Assembly: GCA_001190015.1 (NCBI GenBank)
Contig: LGTG01000643.1
Coordinates: 39,017-103,016 of the forward strand
DNA length: 64,000 nucleotides
From: Candidatus Burkholderia crenata
Lineage (GTDB): Bacteria > Pseudomonadota > Gammaproteobacteria > Burkholderiales > Burkholderiaceae
Direction: 5' to 3'
Made by a program: the position numbers and the translations under genes. Below, piece by piece: positions 9,898 to 19,695 of this stretch (positions are counted from its first letter, which is position 1; each line of letters opens with the position of its first letter). The notes below the pieces were generated by a model. That model saw only the letters and a program-made list of their open reading frames with translations. It was not told the origin of the DNA and made no database searches.

Positions 9898-10813
9898 TAG
9901 CAGGCTGTTGAAATTGGGTCCCGTGTAAGCGGGGTTTGAGGGACAAGCGTTATGGATATCGTGTTCATAATCTTTGGCGATGGATGCGATGCGCGGATTG
10001 GATGAGATGCAAGAACCTCTGTTTGCTACGGTCAAGCTGGAGGATTTCGTCCCGGCGAATCACCCGCTGAGACCAATTCGACTGCTGGTCAACGAAGCGT
10101 TGAAACGGCTCAACGGGTTGTTTGGCGTCATCTATGCCGACACCGGCTGTGCCTCGATTGCACCCGAGAAGCTGCTGCGTGCACTGCTCCTGCAGGTGTT
10201 CTACTCGGTGCGCAGCGAGCGCATGCTGATGGAGCAGATGCGCTACAACCTGCTGTTTCGCTGGTTCATTGGACTGGCGATCGAGGACGCCGTGTGGGAC
10301 CACTCGGTGTTCTCGAAAAACCGCGATCGGTTGCTCGAGCACGAAGTCGTGGAGGCGTTCTTCACCGAAGTCATGAGTCTGGCCGACAAACGGAGCTTGC
10401 TGTCCAGAGAGCATTTCTCGGTGGACGGTACGCTGATTCAGGCATGGGCGAGTCACAAGAGCTTCCGTGCGAAGGACGGCTCAAACGATGGACCACCGCC
10501 GCCAAGCAGCGGGCGCAATGCCGACACGGACTGGAAGGGCAAGCGACGCAGCAACGATACGTATGAGTCGAGCACGGATCCGGATGCACGTCTGTTCAAG
10601 AAAGCAAAAAGAGTCCAGCCATTCTGTGCTACCAGGGACACATCCTGATGGAGAACCGCTCGGGGGCTGGTGGGGTCGGCGCCGTGCTGGCGTGCCTGCG
10701 CATTGCCTGCCAAAACCACTCGGCGAACCCGCAATTCAGCAGCAGATTGCATGTGCAAATTTCTTGAACACTGCTTCGGTCGTCATGACGGGGCACTTTT
10801 CAACAGCCCGTTA
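9898..10813 (+). mobile_element. IS5-like element, internally deleted
   Basis: Both terminal repeats are present: TAGCAGGCTGTTGAAA at 9898 and TTTCAACAGCCCGTTA ending at 10813. A complete element would be longer. The transposase C-terminal half (VGADKAYDT… block) is absent, and the 5' part is joined directly to the terminal 150 bp. The insertion interrupts both a parB gene (left) and an IS30 transposase (right). Confidence 0.8.
9974..10648 (+). pseudogene. IS5-like transposase, C-terminally truncated
   Basis: This is the best preserved N-terminal half of this DDE transposase in the window: VWDHSVFSKNRDRLLEHEVV, then HFSVDGTLIQAWASHKSFRA containing the first catalytic Asp region. After LFKKA one base change in the A-run shifts the frame (the copy at 63211 keeps KKSKKSPAILCY). 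The remaining catalytic region is deleted. The start is TTG 9974 or ATG 9980. Confidence 0.75.
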
Positions 10814-11938
10814 GTTTTTTCGTCAGTCCCGCGCTGCCACGGACTTCGTGGATCACAGAAATAAATCGACAAACCTGTGTCGATCTTTAGCTGCGCGTGC
10901 TGCGCCATTTCGGCTCCCTGATCCCAAGTCAGCGATTTGCATAAGTAATCAGGCAGCATGGCCATCTTCGCGGTGATAGCATTGCGCACAGCCTCGGCTC
11001 CGTGACCAGCTAACGCCGGCCCGTTTTCTTCAGTCGTGCACCGGAGCCGTGGCCTGGCATGGGTGGAAGATGTAGAAGCATGGTGAAGCGGGTTGTTCGT
11101 TCAACCAAGGTACCAATCGCAGAGCTGTTCAGGCGATGATCAGGTCGCCTTCCCAGTGACCCGGCACGGCGCGATCTGCAGCTTCGGTCGGGCGCTCACT
11201 GATCATGACCTCGGGGGTGATAAAACTTTTGCCTCGTTGTCTCGTTCTAGCGCGCGGCACGCGCAGTGCCCGGCCCGTGCGCAGACATGCGGACAATTCA
11301 CGTCGCAACGCGCCGCGGCCTTGTATGTAAAGCGCCTGATAGATGGCTTCGTGTGAGATCCGCATAGACTCATCATCAGGAAAGTCAACCCGCAATCGGC
11401 GACTGATTTGTTCTGGACTCCAGCAAGTGCCCCAGCGCCGGTCCGCTCGACGGCCATGCCGTCGACCCTTCCATGGCGCGTTGGGACCCGGAATCGGCCT
11501 GCCGTGCAAATCAGCGACCGCTCCGGCCAATCGGCTCTGCACATATGTTCGTAGCCGTTCGCTCCCTGCGAGCTTGACGGCCTTCGGCCGTTTGGCCGCT
11601 CGCTCTGCTTTCCACTGCGCGACTGTTGCCCGATACTAGCGTACCACCATGTGTAGCCGCGTTCCGGCGCAATTCGCGCGAGATAGTTGATAGTTGACGG
11701 CGACCGACCTAGCCTTCGTTCGATCTCTCAAATCCCGTAATCTTGAGCCCACAGCAACGCAATCTCCTCACGTTCTGAGAGTGATAGGTATCGGCCCGAG
11801 CAAGGCACCAACTCAATCGGCGGCATGCCGCCGGCTTCGCGAAACCATCGCGGACCCAACGATTGGGACACGCCGCAGGCCAGCGCCACAGCGTCATTTT
11901 CCATTACCTCGGCAATAAATTTCCAGAACGCTGCTTCG
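10814..11938 (-). pseudogene. IS30-family transposase, degenerate and truncated
   Basis: Reading leftward from about 11938, the N-terminal helix-turn-helix (GRYLSLSEREEIALLWAQDY, then RLGRSPSTINY) is followed by WSPEQISRRLRVDFPDDESM, HEAIYQALYIQGRGALRREL and VPGHWEGDLIIA, all standard for IS30 transposases. Further pieces give LTWDQGAEMAQHAQLKIDTG and RSPWQRGTDEKTNGLL, with catalytic acidic residues. Several frameshifts separate them. The last ~40 residues are cut off at 10813 by the IS5-like element. A matching C-terminal piece lies at 63009-63134. Confidence 0.8.
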
Positions 11939-11940
11939 TC

Positions 11941-12153
11941 TCAAACTGATTGACACCTGGCCTGCCCGGCGATGGCATCATCGGCCTCCCGGTTTGTTGC
12001 GAGCCCCAGCTCCGCGGTCGCCCCATTTAACACCTCCAAATTTCGAGATGTTGCAATGACCGGTTGAATTCGCCTTTCCTCCATGCCCACTATTTTGTAC
12101 GGCGATTTGCCGGAAGTCGCCAATTCGACGGCTACTCGGCAAGCAATATCCAA
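11941..12153 (-). CDS. Unrecognised 70-residue ORF, possibly a fragment
   Basis: The frame MDIACRVAVELATSGKSPYK … NREADDAIAGQARCQSV ends just beside the IS30 relic. No Shine-Dalgarno site or family motif was recognised, and the frame is open further upstream to about 12180. It could be the remnant of a gene displaced by the IS30 element. I cannot assign a function. Confidence 0.25.
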   Translation of the reverse strand: MDIACRVAVELATSGKSPYKIVGMEERRIQPVIATSRNLEVLNGATAELGLATNREADDAIAGQARCQSV

Positions 12154-12246
12154 AACGAATGGGTGACGGTCAATTCTGCACTTTCCTGACGGTTAGATTT
12201 GCCCCATGATTCCGGCTTCGCCCTGTTCCAACCTCGTCTTCCCGCC

Positions 12247-13482
12247 ATGTTTCTTGATTCGCAACAACTCGCATCGCTCGCTCAGCAGTACGGTACGCCG
12301 CTTTGGGTGTACGACGCCGACGTGATCCGCGGCCGCATCGCGCAGCTGCGGCGCTTTGACGCGATCCGCTACGCGCAGAAAGCGTGTTCGAACATCCATA
12401 TCCTGAAGCTGATGCGCGACGAAGGCGTACTCGTCGATGCGGTGTCGCAGGGTGAGATCAAGCGCAGCCTCGCGGCCGGGTTCTCTCCAGGCGGCGATCC
12501 GGAAGGCGTCGTGTTCACTGCCGACCTGATCGACCTTCCAACGCTGGCCGCGATCCTCAAGCGGGGTATCACCGTGAATGCTGGCTCGCTCGACATGCTC
12601 GCGCGCGTCGGCGAGCACTCGCCTGGCCATCGTGTTTGGCTGCGGACCAATCCGGGCTTTGGCCATGGCCATAGCAACAAGACCAACACCGGCGGCCCGT
12701 TCAGCAAGCATGGGATATGGATCGGCGACGTGCCGCGCGCGATCGAAATCGGCTGCCAGTACGGGCTGAAGCTCGTCGGAATTCACATGCACATAGGCTC
12801 GGGCGTGGACTATGGGCACCTGTCAAGCGTCTGCGACGCGATGGTCGAGCTCGTCACGTCGCTCGACCACGACATCGAAGCGATCTCGGCGGGTGGTGGC
12901 CTGTCGGTACCGTACCGCGACGGTGAGCCTCGCGTCGACGTCGAGCATTACTTTAGCCAGTGGGACGCCGCGCGCAAGCGGATCGAACAGCATCTTGGTC
13001 ATCCGGTGCGCATTGAGATCGAGCCTGGGCGCTTCCTCGTCGCGGAGGCGGGCACGCTTGTCTCGCAGGTACAGGCGATCAATCGCAGGCCTATGCACGA
13101 TTTCTTGCTGATCGACGCGGGATTCAACGACCTGATGCGCCCGGCGATGTACGGCAGCTATCACGGCGTGACCGTGCATGCGCCGGACGGGTCGACGCCC
13201 GACGGCCGACCGCTCGCGGACCTCGCGATCGCGGGCCCGCTATGCGAATCCGGCGACGTGTTCACGCAGGACGCAGGCGGCATCGTTACCCATCGGCAAC
13301 TGCCGCAGCCGCGGATCGGCGACCTGCTGTTCTTCGGAGACGCGGGCGCGTATGGCGCGTCGATGTCGTCGAACTACAATTCACGGCCGCTCGCGGCCGA
13401 GGTACTCGTCGATCGCGGCGTGCCGCGGCTGATTCGGCGTCGACAAACGATCGACGAACTGCTCGCTCTCGAATTGCTATAG
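12247..13482 (+). CDS. lysA: Diaminopimelate decarboxylase (LysA)
   Basis: This intact 411-residue PLP enzyme of fold type III converts meso-diaminopimelate to L-lysine, the last step of lysine synthesis, in the cytoplasm. The sequence closely follows the E. coli-type LysA: the PLP-lysine region YAQKACSNIHILKLM, the FTADLIDLPTL strand, VWLRTNPGFGHGHSNKTNTG, GIHMHIGSGVD, the EPGRFLVAEAG motif binding PLP phosphate, and CESGDVF with the active-site Cys from the partner subunit. I choose ATG 12247 (MFLDSQQLASLAQQY) over the upstream in-frame ATG 12199 because the family begins there. It stands alone between mobile-element debris, unusual for a biosynthetic gene. Confidence 0.92.
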   Translation: MFLDSQQLASLAQQYGTPLWVYDADVIRGRIAQLRRFDAIRYAQKACSNIHILKLMRDEGVLVDAVSQGEIKRSLAAGFSPGGDPEGVVFTADLIDLPTLAAILKRGITVNAGSLDMLARVGEHSPGHRVWLRTNPGFGHGHSNKTNTGGPFSKHGIWIGDVPRAIEIGCQYGLKLVGIHMHIGSGVDYGHLSSVCDAMVELVTSLDHDIEAISAGGGLSVPYRDGEPRVDVEHYFSQWDAARKRIEQHLGHPVRIEIEPGRFLVAEAGTLVSQVQAINRRPMHDFLLIDAGFNDLMRPAMYGSYHGVTVHAPDGSTPDGRPLADLAIAGPLCESGDVFTQDAGGIVTHRQLPQPRIGDLLFFGDAGAYGASMSSNYNSRPLAAEVLVDRGVPRLIRRRQTIDELLALELL

Positions 13483-13544
13483 GGATGAGGGTGGGGTTTG
13501 ACGTAAGGAATAGCTCTGCTAAGACATTTGATCATGTGCGGGGG

Positions 13545-14020
13545 CAATTGGGATAGAGGCAGGTTTCGCGGCCCGATCCCTCCCACACCACCGTGCGTAC
13601 GGGTCCGTACACAGCGGTTCGGATCGGTTACCCGGCTGACGGGCCAACCGAGGGAAGTCCAAGGGACCGAAAGTAACGATTAGACAGCGCAATGTTGAGC
13701 CCCGGACTGCAACTGGTGCGCCAGGCACCGTGCGGCGAGCCCGTCGTCTGGGCAGCAAGGTCGCTGTTCACACCCCGTGCGCTCAGTTCCTGGAAGCGAG
13801 TCCGCCCGCGCTTCCACTGTTTCCAGAGGAAGCAGCGAAGACGCCGACGAATCCATTCATCCAGTTTCCGAAGCACGCCGGGTGTTTCGCAGAAACCGAA
13901 GTAGCCACGCCAGCCCGTCAGATATCGTTTCAGCTTACCGATCAACTGGTCGACGCTGATCCCTCGGGTGCGTTGAGTCAACTCTCGGATTCGATTCTTA
14001 AAGCGAGCTAGCGCCTTGGG
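13545..14020 (-). mobile_element. Group II intron remnant (maturase C-terminus plus 3' RNA end)
   Basis: The minus-strand frame to 13628 reads RGISVDQLIGKLKRYLTGWR, GYFGFCETPGVLRKLDEWIR and RRLRCFLWKQWKRGRTR, the conserved maturase/thumb (GIIM) domain of group II intron reverse transcriptases. The reverse-transcriptase half is missing. Downstream on the same strand (about 13590-13625) the hairpin ACCGCTGTGTACGG-ACCC-GTACGCACGGTGGT followed by GTGGGAGGG resembles the 3' structural end of such introns. The remnant abuts the IS21 end at 14023. Confidence 0.75.
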
Positions 14021-14022
14021 CG

Positions 14023-14470
14023 TGTTAGCGGCGGTGCAAATCCGACACTAAACGGCGGCGTTGGGTTGAATAGAAGCGAAGTGACCAGGGGCCGTTGCTG
14101 CTAACCCGTGGTTGTCGGCCTGCTCGTGCTCAGAATGGATCGTCGACATCGGTTAGGCGAGCGTCCACGGGAGGCGCGCGTTGTTCGCTCTGTAGCTCGT
14201 GCAGTGCGAGCTGGTAGTGCGTGCAGATCTGCTCGCGTAGATCGTCGATGAGTTCGACGATGGCGAGCGCTTGCTCGGCGGACCAGTTGTCCGGGATTAG
14301 GAAGTCGAGCCCGCGGTGATCTCGGAAGGCGACTGATGGCGCGTCATGATGTCTTCTTCTCGGCCTTAGCCGCACTGCGCTTCTTTCTTCGTGCGTTGCT
14401 CAGCACGTTCACGTGCCTTTTTCACCCGATACGACTCGCCCTCGATCATCACGACTTCTGCACGATGCAC
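14023..14470 (-). mobile_element. IS21-like element, right-end fragment
   Basis: The outer end TGTTAGCGGCGGTGCAAATC (14023) is the inverse of the right end seen near 5796. Moving inward come the small accessory ORF (14130-14375, DHRGLDFLIPDNWSAEQALA, here open to the end) and the C-terminus of IstB (AEVVMIEGESYRVKKARERA, about 14380-14468). An IS5-like element at 14471 cuts the rest off. Confidence 0.75.
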
Positions 14471-15556
14471 TAGCAGGCTGTTGAAAAGTGCCCCGTCATG
14501 ACGACCGAAGCAGTGTTCAAGAGGCTTGCACATGCAATTTGCTGCTGAATTGCGGGTTCGCCGAGTGGTTTTGGCAGGCAGTGCGCAGGCACGCCGGCAC
14601 GGCGCCGTACGGTGCTCGCACCATGGCGGCTCATTGCAACGCTCCTTGTGGCACCACACGCTTGGCATTCGGGCCATGCGGGTCAGATTGTTCGCGGCCA
14701 TCGTCAGCTTGAAGAGTGCTGGTCAACGCGCTTGATGCCGCGATAGACCGTCTGCCGGATCTGGCCAATTGTCTTGCCCCAGTCGAAATGCTCTTCGATA
14801 CGTTTGCGGATGACCTGGCTTATTCGGTAGCCCGCGTGCCGCGAGGTGCGCCCGTCAATTGCGCTGCCGCCGTAGCGCTCATCGTTGCGGGCGACGTGCT
14901 CGACTCATGCGTATCGTTGCTGCGTCGCTTGCCATTCCAGTCCGTGTCGGCATTGCGCCCGCTGCTTGGCGGCGGTAGTCCATCGTCTGAGAGCTCTTAT
15001 GACTCGCCCATGCCTGAATCAGCGTACCGTCCACCGAGAAATGCTCTCTGGACAGCAAGCCCCGTTTGTCGGCCAGACTCATGACTTCGGTGAAGAACGC
15101 TTCCACGACTTCGTGCTCGAGCAACCGGTCGCGGTTCTTCGAGAACACCGAGTGGTCCCATACGGCATCCTCGATCGCCAGCCCAATGAACCAGCGAAAC
15201 AGCAGGTTGTAGCGCATCTGCTCCATCAGCATGCGCTCGCTGCGCACCGAGTAGAACACCTGCAGGAGCAGCGCACGCAGCAGCTTCTCGGGTGCAATCA
15301 AGGCACGGCCGGTGTCGGCATAGATGACGCCAAACAGCCCGTTGAGCCGTTTCAACGCTTTGTTGACCAGCAGTCGAATTGGTCTCAGCGGGTGATCCGC
15401 CGGGACAAAATCCTCCAGCTTAACCGTAGTAAACAGAGGTTCTTGCATCTCATCCAATCCGCGCATCGCATCCATCGCCAAAGATTATGAACACGATATC
15501 CATAACGCTTGTCCCTCAAACCCCGCTTAACGGGACCCAATTTCAACAGCCTGCTA
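14471..15556 (-). mobile_element. IS5-like element, internally deleted copy
   Basis: It is bounded by TAGCAGGCTGTTGAAA (14471) and TTTCAACAGCCTGCTA (ending 15556), with CTAG straddling both ends. The minus strand carries the transposase N-terminal half (14879-15481), and after a gap the C-terminal half (HVARNDERYGGSAIDGRTSR, then RKRIEEHFDWGKTIGQIRQT). It is the only copy in the window with both termini and both transposase halves, but a central segment and the frame are lost. Confidence 0.8.
14879..15481 (-). pseudogene. IS5-like transposase, frameshifted
   Basis: It is colinear with the copy at 9974 from GLDEMQEPLFTTVKLEDFVP to HFSVDGTLIQAWASHKSS. A deletion there shifts the frame into SQTMDYRRQAAGAM, and the ORF ends in unrelated residues. 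The C-terminal catalytic part lies downstream in another frame (to about 14750). Confidence 0.75.
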
Positions 15557-15682
15557 GAGTGGCTTTAAATTGGTTGATCTGGACGGGGGCAGCGTGCAAT
15601 GTAGCAGAAGATGCACGCGTGCTGCGCGCGACAGGGATAGCGGCTGCAGCGCAAAGGGACCCGGGGCTTCGGTGATTGCGCC

Positions 15683-15844
15683 TCAAAGTAGGTCAAGCTG
15701 GACGTCGACACAATCGGTTTTGGTCGTGTCGAGCTTTGCATCGGTGAGCTGCAGGGGAACGCCCGTCACCGCTTCACACCATGTCACGGCCAACACATCC
15801 GCCGAAAAAACGACATGCGGTGATACTTGAATGAGACGTGCCAT
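15683..15844 (-). CDS. Small hypothetical protein, 53 residues
   Basis: ATG 15844 is preceded by GGGAGCACAA, a good Shine-Dalgarno site, and reads MARLIQVSPHVVFSADVLAV … VDVQLDLL. It begins 23 nt after the stop of the 88-residue gene at 15868-16134, so the two are probably co-transcribed. I do not recognise it. The good ribosome site and tight spacing support a real gene. Confidence 0.45.
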   Translation of the reverse strand: MARLIQVSPHVVFSADVLAVTWCEAVTGVPLQLTDAKLDTTKTDCVDVQLDLL

Positions 15845-15867
15845 TTGTGCTCCCTTATTCCGGATAA

Positions 15868-16134
15868 TTAGCGCGGACTATAACCAGCATCTGCGAGAGC
15901 ACGCCGCGCGGCCTCAATGCCACCCATCATGAGATCGGCTCGCCGTGTGCGTTCATCCGGCGGCAAATGCGCTTCAGTTACCGCATAGCATGAGTCGAAC
16001 AGAGCACGCTTCGTGAACTGAACAAGCTGCTCGGCTTGCTCAGCGCTCATCGTCGCATTTACTGCAATTCTGACATCACGTTCCACTTCGGCCTGCGTCC
16101 GGTGCTCTCTTCGTGCTGTCGTTTGGAAGACCAT
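15868..16134 (-). CDS. Hypothetical protein, 88 residues
   Basis: The frame MVFQTTARREHRTQAEVERD … GGIEAARRALADAGYSPR is soluble, Ala/Arg/Glu-rich and predicted mainly helical by eye. No family was recognised. It sits upstream of a 53-residue ORF on the same strand with a short gap. The surroundings are otherwise eroded, so an open 88-codon frame with typical high-GC codon use is probably a surviving plasmid gene. Confidence 0.45.
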   Translation of the reverse strand: MVFQTTARREHRTQAEVERDVRIAVNATMSAEQAEQLVQFTKRALFDSCYAVTEAHLPPDERTRRADLMMGGIEAARRALADAGYSPR

Positions 16135-16397
16135 CGATTTTTCCTTCGAGTATCTAGTGGGACGGACTACAAAGAAGTCTCACGTTGCCAACTTGCAGTT
16201 GCTTCACAAACCCAAGAAATAGATGTTCGAACAAACCATAAGTGTACTTCTCCATACGTTGGCGCTCTAGCGCTCGCGCGAATCTGTAAAATCAAATCAT
16301 GTTTGTCGATGCAACGCCATTTAAAAATCCTTGTCGACCAGTTAGCCCAAGCGCCGTTTCACTTCGCGGCGTGCCATCGTAGAGCTGCATAGCAGGT
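16135..16397. other. Non-coding stretch
   Basis: No convincing coding frame, repeat or RNA was seen. It probably contains the promoter for the leftward small genes at 15683-16134. Confidence 0.4.
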
Positions 16398-16775
16398 TCA
16401 CGCGTGCACGCCCGTTGGCGACGTTTTTCGCGGCCTTCCACCTTTCTTGCCATTTTCGCGAGCGGCTGCTGCTTTGGCGTCAGAGCGCGTCGATCCAGAC
16501 GCGCGAGCCGTAGATCCCTTCGAATAGCGCGGGTGCGTACAGGTCGGCACCGAGCCTCGGAAAATGCAAACCCCAGCCGGCGGGCGAGATCTCGATCTTC
16601 GAGAGGTCTGCCTCACTCGCGCCCGCGAGTCCTTGTATTAATGCGACCGGTACCGCCAGAGTGACGCCATTGTCGTATTCGACCTCAAGTTTCGCGTTAG
16701 CGCGGCGACGGCAACAGGACCGGTAGCCTTCCCCGCATTGCGAGCCGCGGCGAGCGATTCTTTAGTAATTGCCAT
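16398..16775 (-). pseudogene. DUF2442-domain protein, frameshifted
   Basis: From ATG 16775 the minus strand reads MAITKESLAAARNAGKATGP. After VAVA a one-base shift gives the DUF2442 core: KLEVEYDNGVTLAVPVALIQ, then ISPAGWGLHFPRLGADLYAP and LFEGIYGSRVWIDAL. A second shift leads to the basic tail AAAARENGKKGGRPRKTSPT, ending at 16398. Two frameshifts mean it is not functional as read. Members are often partnered with DUF4160 toxin-like proteins, but no partner is visible here. Confidence 0.65.
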
Positions 16776-17263
16776 GATGCTTTCTCCAGGTCGCACAAAA
16801 AGCGGCAATGTTGGGTTTGATTAGGACGACGATTCGCCGGATCGTGGCGTCAAAAACCTTTCCCGCAATATTGCGAACTTCAACAGGGCCATTCGGGCAG
16901 TTAAGCTTGAAGACAACTTCGAACCCCGCTCCCTACACATATGCTGGGCGGTGGTCCGCCGGGTAGATCACCACCCGGTACCCGTGTATTGTCGAAATTG
17001 TGGACATTAAATGATAATAAACCTATCTGATGGGTTTGCAAAATCGCGAGCCACTTCCCGCGTGAAATGTGGTAGCAGCCATCTCACTCCGACGATCGCC
17101 ACCGCGCCGAGCATCGGCACACTGGATGGGTCCTTCCTATCTCCGTCAGATGCGGACACTGGGCGCGACGTCGACCTTATCTACGTGTGTGCTTATCCCC
17201 GCGCATGCGGCCCGTAAAACCCGTTTCATGTCCGTGTCAACTGCTGATCGATCGCTGCGGTTC
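16776..17263. other. Stretch without recognisable genes
   Basis: Short open frames are present on both strands, but none has a ribosome site, a family motif or a plausible neighbour. I see no repeats or RNA structures. Confidence 0.4.
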
Positions 17264-18499
17264 TTATCGGTTTTGAGGAGGTTGGATTAGTGGGCATGTC
17301 TGAGAACGCACGTTGCCATAAACCGCCCTGCTCTTTTCCGCATATGTCGCTCGGCGCTCGGCCGATGCCGCAACGATTCGGCCCGTGTTCACGGCGGCAA
17401 GGAAATCGGAACTCCAATTTTCACGAGCGACGCGAGGTTGTTGTTCGCGACAATCGTGGATGAGGATCTCTTGGGCGGTGGTCGAAATCTCGAAGCGGCG
17501 ATTGCAGCCGGCGTCATAAAATGTTTTTCCGGCTAGGTTTTTCACAATTGCGGTGACCTCCACTGCTTTTGTCTCCAACGCTGCGGCTTGTTGTCGTACA
17601 AGTCGAGCTGCACGCAGTTGGTGAGCAAAATCGACTGGGGACCGAAGAAGGGCGCGGAAATAGTTTATCGGTCGCTCGGCTTTTCGCAGATGCTCCCAGG
17701 TTGCTTCCCACCACGTCGGAGAGCATTTTTGAATGCAACCTGGCTTCGCGCATGAGTTTGAAAATCAAAAATTCATGAAAACCCAGATTCAGCAGACGCT
17801 TGAGGTCCCCGGGGACGGTGCCTAATCGTCTCTTTTGAATCTTAGGGTCAACATCCTTATATTATATATAACTCCGTCTGCCACTGTGGCAGACGGACTA
17901 CTCAAAGAAAGGGCCACCGGAGGATTTGCACTGTCTCGCGTCATCGCGATCGCTTGGTCCTCTGCTAACTGACGCTCGACAAGTCCCAGTAGGAACGTCG
18001 CTTTGTCGGTCAGGTGAAGATAAGCGCGCCCGAACAGTTCAGCGTCGCCGTGACGCTTCTGAGGGGGCGGACGATGAGACCTGCCGGCCTCCAGGTCGTC
18101 GAGGCCGCGATAAAAGGTTCGCATGGATTGCATAGCCTTGCCCGTCAATAATTCCCGCCGGTCGAAAATAGCGGCGTACGGGCGATTTGCGTCCACCGTT
18201 CGAGCAAGGGCTGCCAATAGCGCACGAGCTCGTGCGGGTAGTGTCGTCGCGTGACTGGCCCGGTGTGTCGCTCGGAAAATTACCCACGGCAGGTTCGAGC
18301 AATCGCATGCGAACTCCTCGAGTGCTTCCTGATCGGTTTCCGCTGTAGGTGTTTCTAGCGGGCGAGGGGGATTATTATCCTCGCTAGCAACGGAAAGTTG
18401 CGCGATAAATATGTCTACACGTTCATTTCGAAAAAATGGATGACATATGCTTGACTGTGGATCGCATTCCGCTACACTCCAAAACGTGTAATGCTTCAC
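17264..18499 (-). pseudogene. Second plasmid replication-type protein, two frameshifts
   Basis: The first piece (18499 to 17822, 225 residues) includes LPARARALLAALARTVDANR, PYAAIFDRRELLTGKAMQSM and ELFGRAYLHLTDKATFLLGL, a winged-helix-like segment I associate with replication-type proteins of Burkholderia megaplasmids. At the AT run near 17865-17870 (ATATATATAATATAAG) the frame slips. The other frame continues LGTVPGDLKRLLNLGFHEFL, FKLMREARLHSKMLSDVVGS. A second slip near 17715 leads to WEHLRKAERPINYFRALLRS and VDFAHQLRAARLVRQQAAAL, then ends at 17264. Restored length is about 410 residues. It lies beside the intact parAB. The exact family is uncertain. Confidence 0.55.
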
Positions 18500-18548
18500 C
18501 CGATTAGCCGTCGGGGGAGTGCAGCGGAAGGGCGCAACAGCAAGCCCA

Positions 18549-18595
18549 AAATTCCAAAGCCTTCGGAATTAGCCGTTCCGAAGGCTTTGGAATTT
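18549..18595. terminator. Perfect 20-bp hairpin between parB and the rep-like pseudogene
   Basis: The arms 18549-18568 (AAATTCCAAAGCCTTCGGAA) and 18576-18595 are exact complements around the 7-nt loop TTAGCCG. Positioned 78 bp after the parB stop, it fits a bidirectional terminator. The long perfect palindrome could instead be a parS-like centromere for the adjacent ParB. Sequence alone does not decide. Confidence 0.5.
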
Positions 18596-18672
18596 TCAAA
18601 TACCTAGGAAATCATTAATTTATCCTAGTCCAACGCAATGTTGTAAAAGACAAGTTAAATAAAATCATGTAG

Positions 18673-19695
18673 TTACGATTTATAATCGTCCGAGGGCGCG
18701 GTAGATTTGTCCGCGATGCGCTTCTCGAGCACGGATTTAATTGTTGCTGATACCTCTGCTGCTTCTTCATCAGACTGAAATTGGAGCCGTACGACATTTT
18801 TCGCGGTCCTGATTTCGCAATACACCGATCGTCCAATCTTGATCTTGTCGATCGCTGGCCCAGCTAGCGACGCTGCCGGCGTTGCCTTGATGCTTGCCAA
18901 CTTCACCGCCTGTCTTTCATCGATCTCTTTTGCTGCCAAGCGATTTACAGCTTCAACAACGCGGAGTCCGTTTCCGTCGCGAGTGATGGCCGCCAACGCT
19001 GCCCCGGCTTTAGCGCCGAGTAAATCGGGCTGTGTCGAGAGCAGGGCGAGCACCTCAACGGGTAGATCGTCGAACGCCATTAGCCGCGATATCAAACTAG
19101 GGTCGACGCCCGCTTTTTTCGCCATCTGTGTCTGGGTGGTGCTCGGGTGACGTTGCTGCATTTCTTTGAAGCCGAGATATTTCTCGTGATCAGTTAAATC
19201 CGACTGCATCAAATTGGTGTAAAACGCTCCCGACGTTGCTTCTTCTTCAGTCGTTTCTTCAAGCACGCAGCGGATAGTTTCGCGACCTATTTCGCGAAAC
19301 GCATCGGTTCGGTGATGTCCTGAAACGATTTCAAAACCGCCATGCGCGCGCGGGCGCACTACCACCGCATGGATAAGCTTGTTGTGCCGAAGGTTCTCTC
19401 GCAGCTCGAAGTACTTCGCCTTTGACATATAACGACGACGGCCCGGAACTTCGAAAAGCTGATCCAACGCGATCTCAACACCGCCGCGCAAACCCTTAGC
19501 CAGTTGTTCGCGCAAGGTGGCATTTTCTGCAGACATGGCTTCAAGCTCTTTGTCTTTTTCCGCAAGGATAGGCATCGCTGCCAAAAACTTGCCGGGACCG
19601 GTTTTCGGTTCGGCGTTCTGGTTCGCTGACCGGGGAACTCTACTCAACGGGGCGATCGCCGCGGTTTTAGCCGCCATCTTTTCCTTGATGCTCAT
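18673..19695 (-). CDS. parB: ParB chromosome/plasmid partition protein
   Basis: This intact 340-residue DNA-binding CTPase binds parS and works with ParA to segregate the plasmid. Visible are an N-terminal coiled-coil-like stretch (about 45-70), the ParB N-domain with IVSGHHRTDAFREIG (GxHR phosphate-binding box) and EEATSGAFYTNLMQSDLTDH. A helix-turn-helix follows (QTQMAKKAGVDPSLISRLMA, about 185-205), and the C-terminal part has conserved IKIGRSVYCEIRTAKNVVRL. The start ATG overlaps the parA stop by 4 nt (19692-19695), so translation is coupled. Confidence 0.9.
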   Translation of the reverse strand: MSIKEKMAAKTAAIAPLSRVPRSANQNAEPKTGPGKFLAAMPILAEKDKELEAMSAENATLREQLAKGLRGGVEIALDQLFEVPGRRRYMSKAKYFELRENLRHNKLIHAVVVRPRAHGGFEIVSGHHRTDAFREIGRETIRCVLEETTEEEATSGAFYTNLMQSDLTDHEKYLGFKEMQQRHPSTTQTQMAKKAGVDPSLISRLMAFDDLPVEVLALLSTQPDLLGAKAGAALAAITRDGNGLRVVEAVNRLAAKEIDERQAVKLASIKATPAASLAGPAIDKIKIGRSVYCEIRTAKNVVRLQFQSDEEAAEVSATIKSVLEKRIADKSTAPSDDYKS

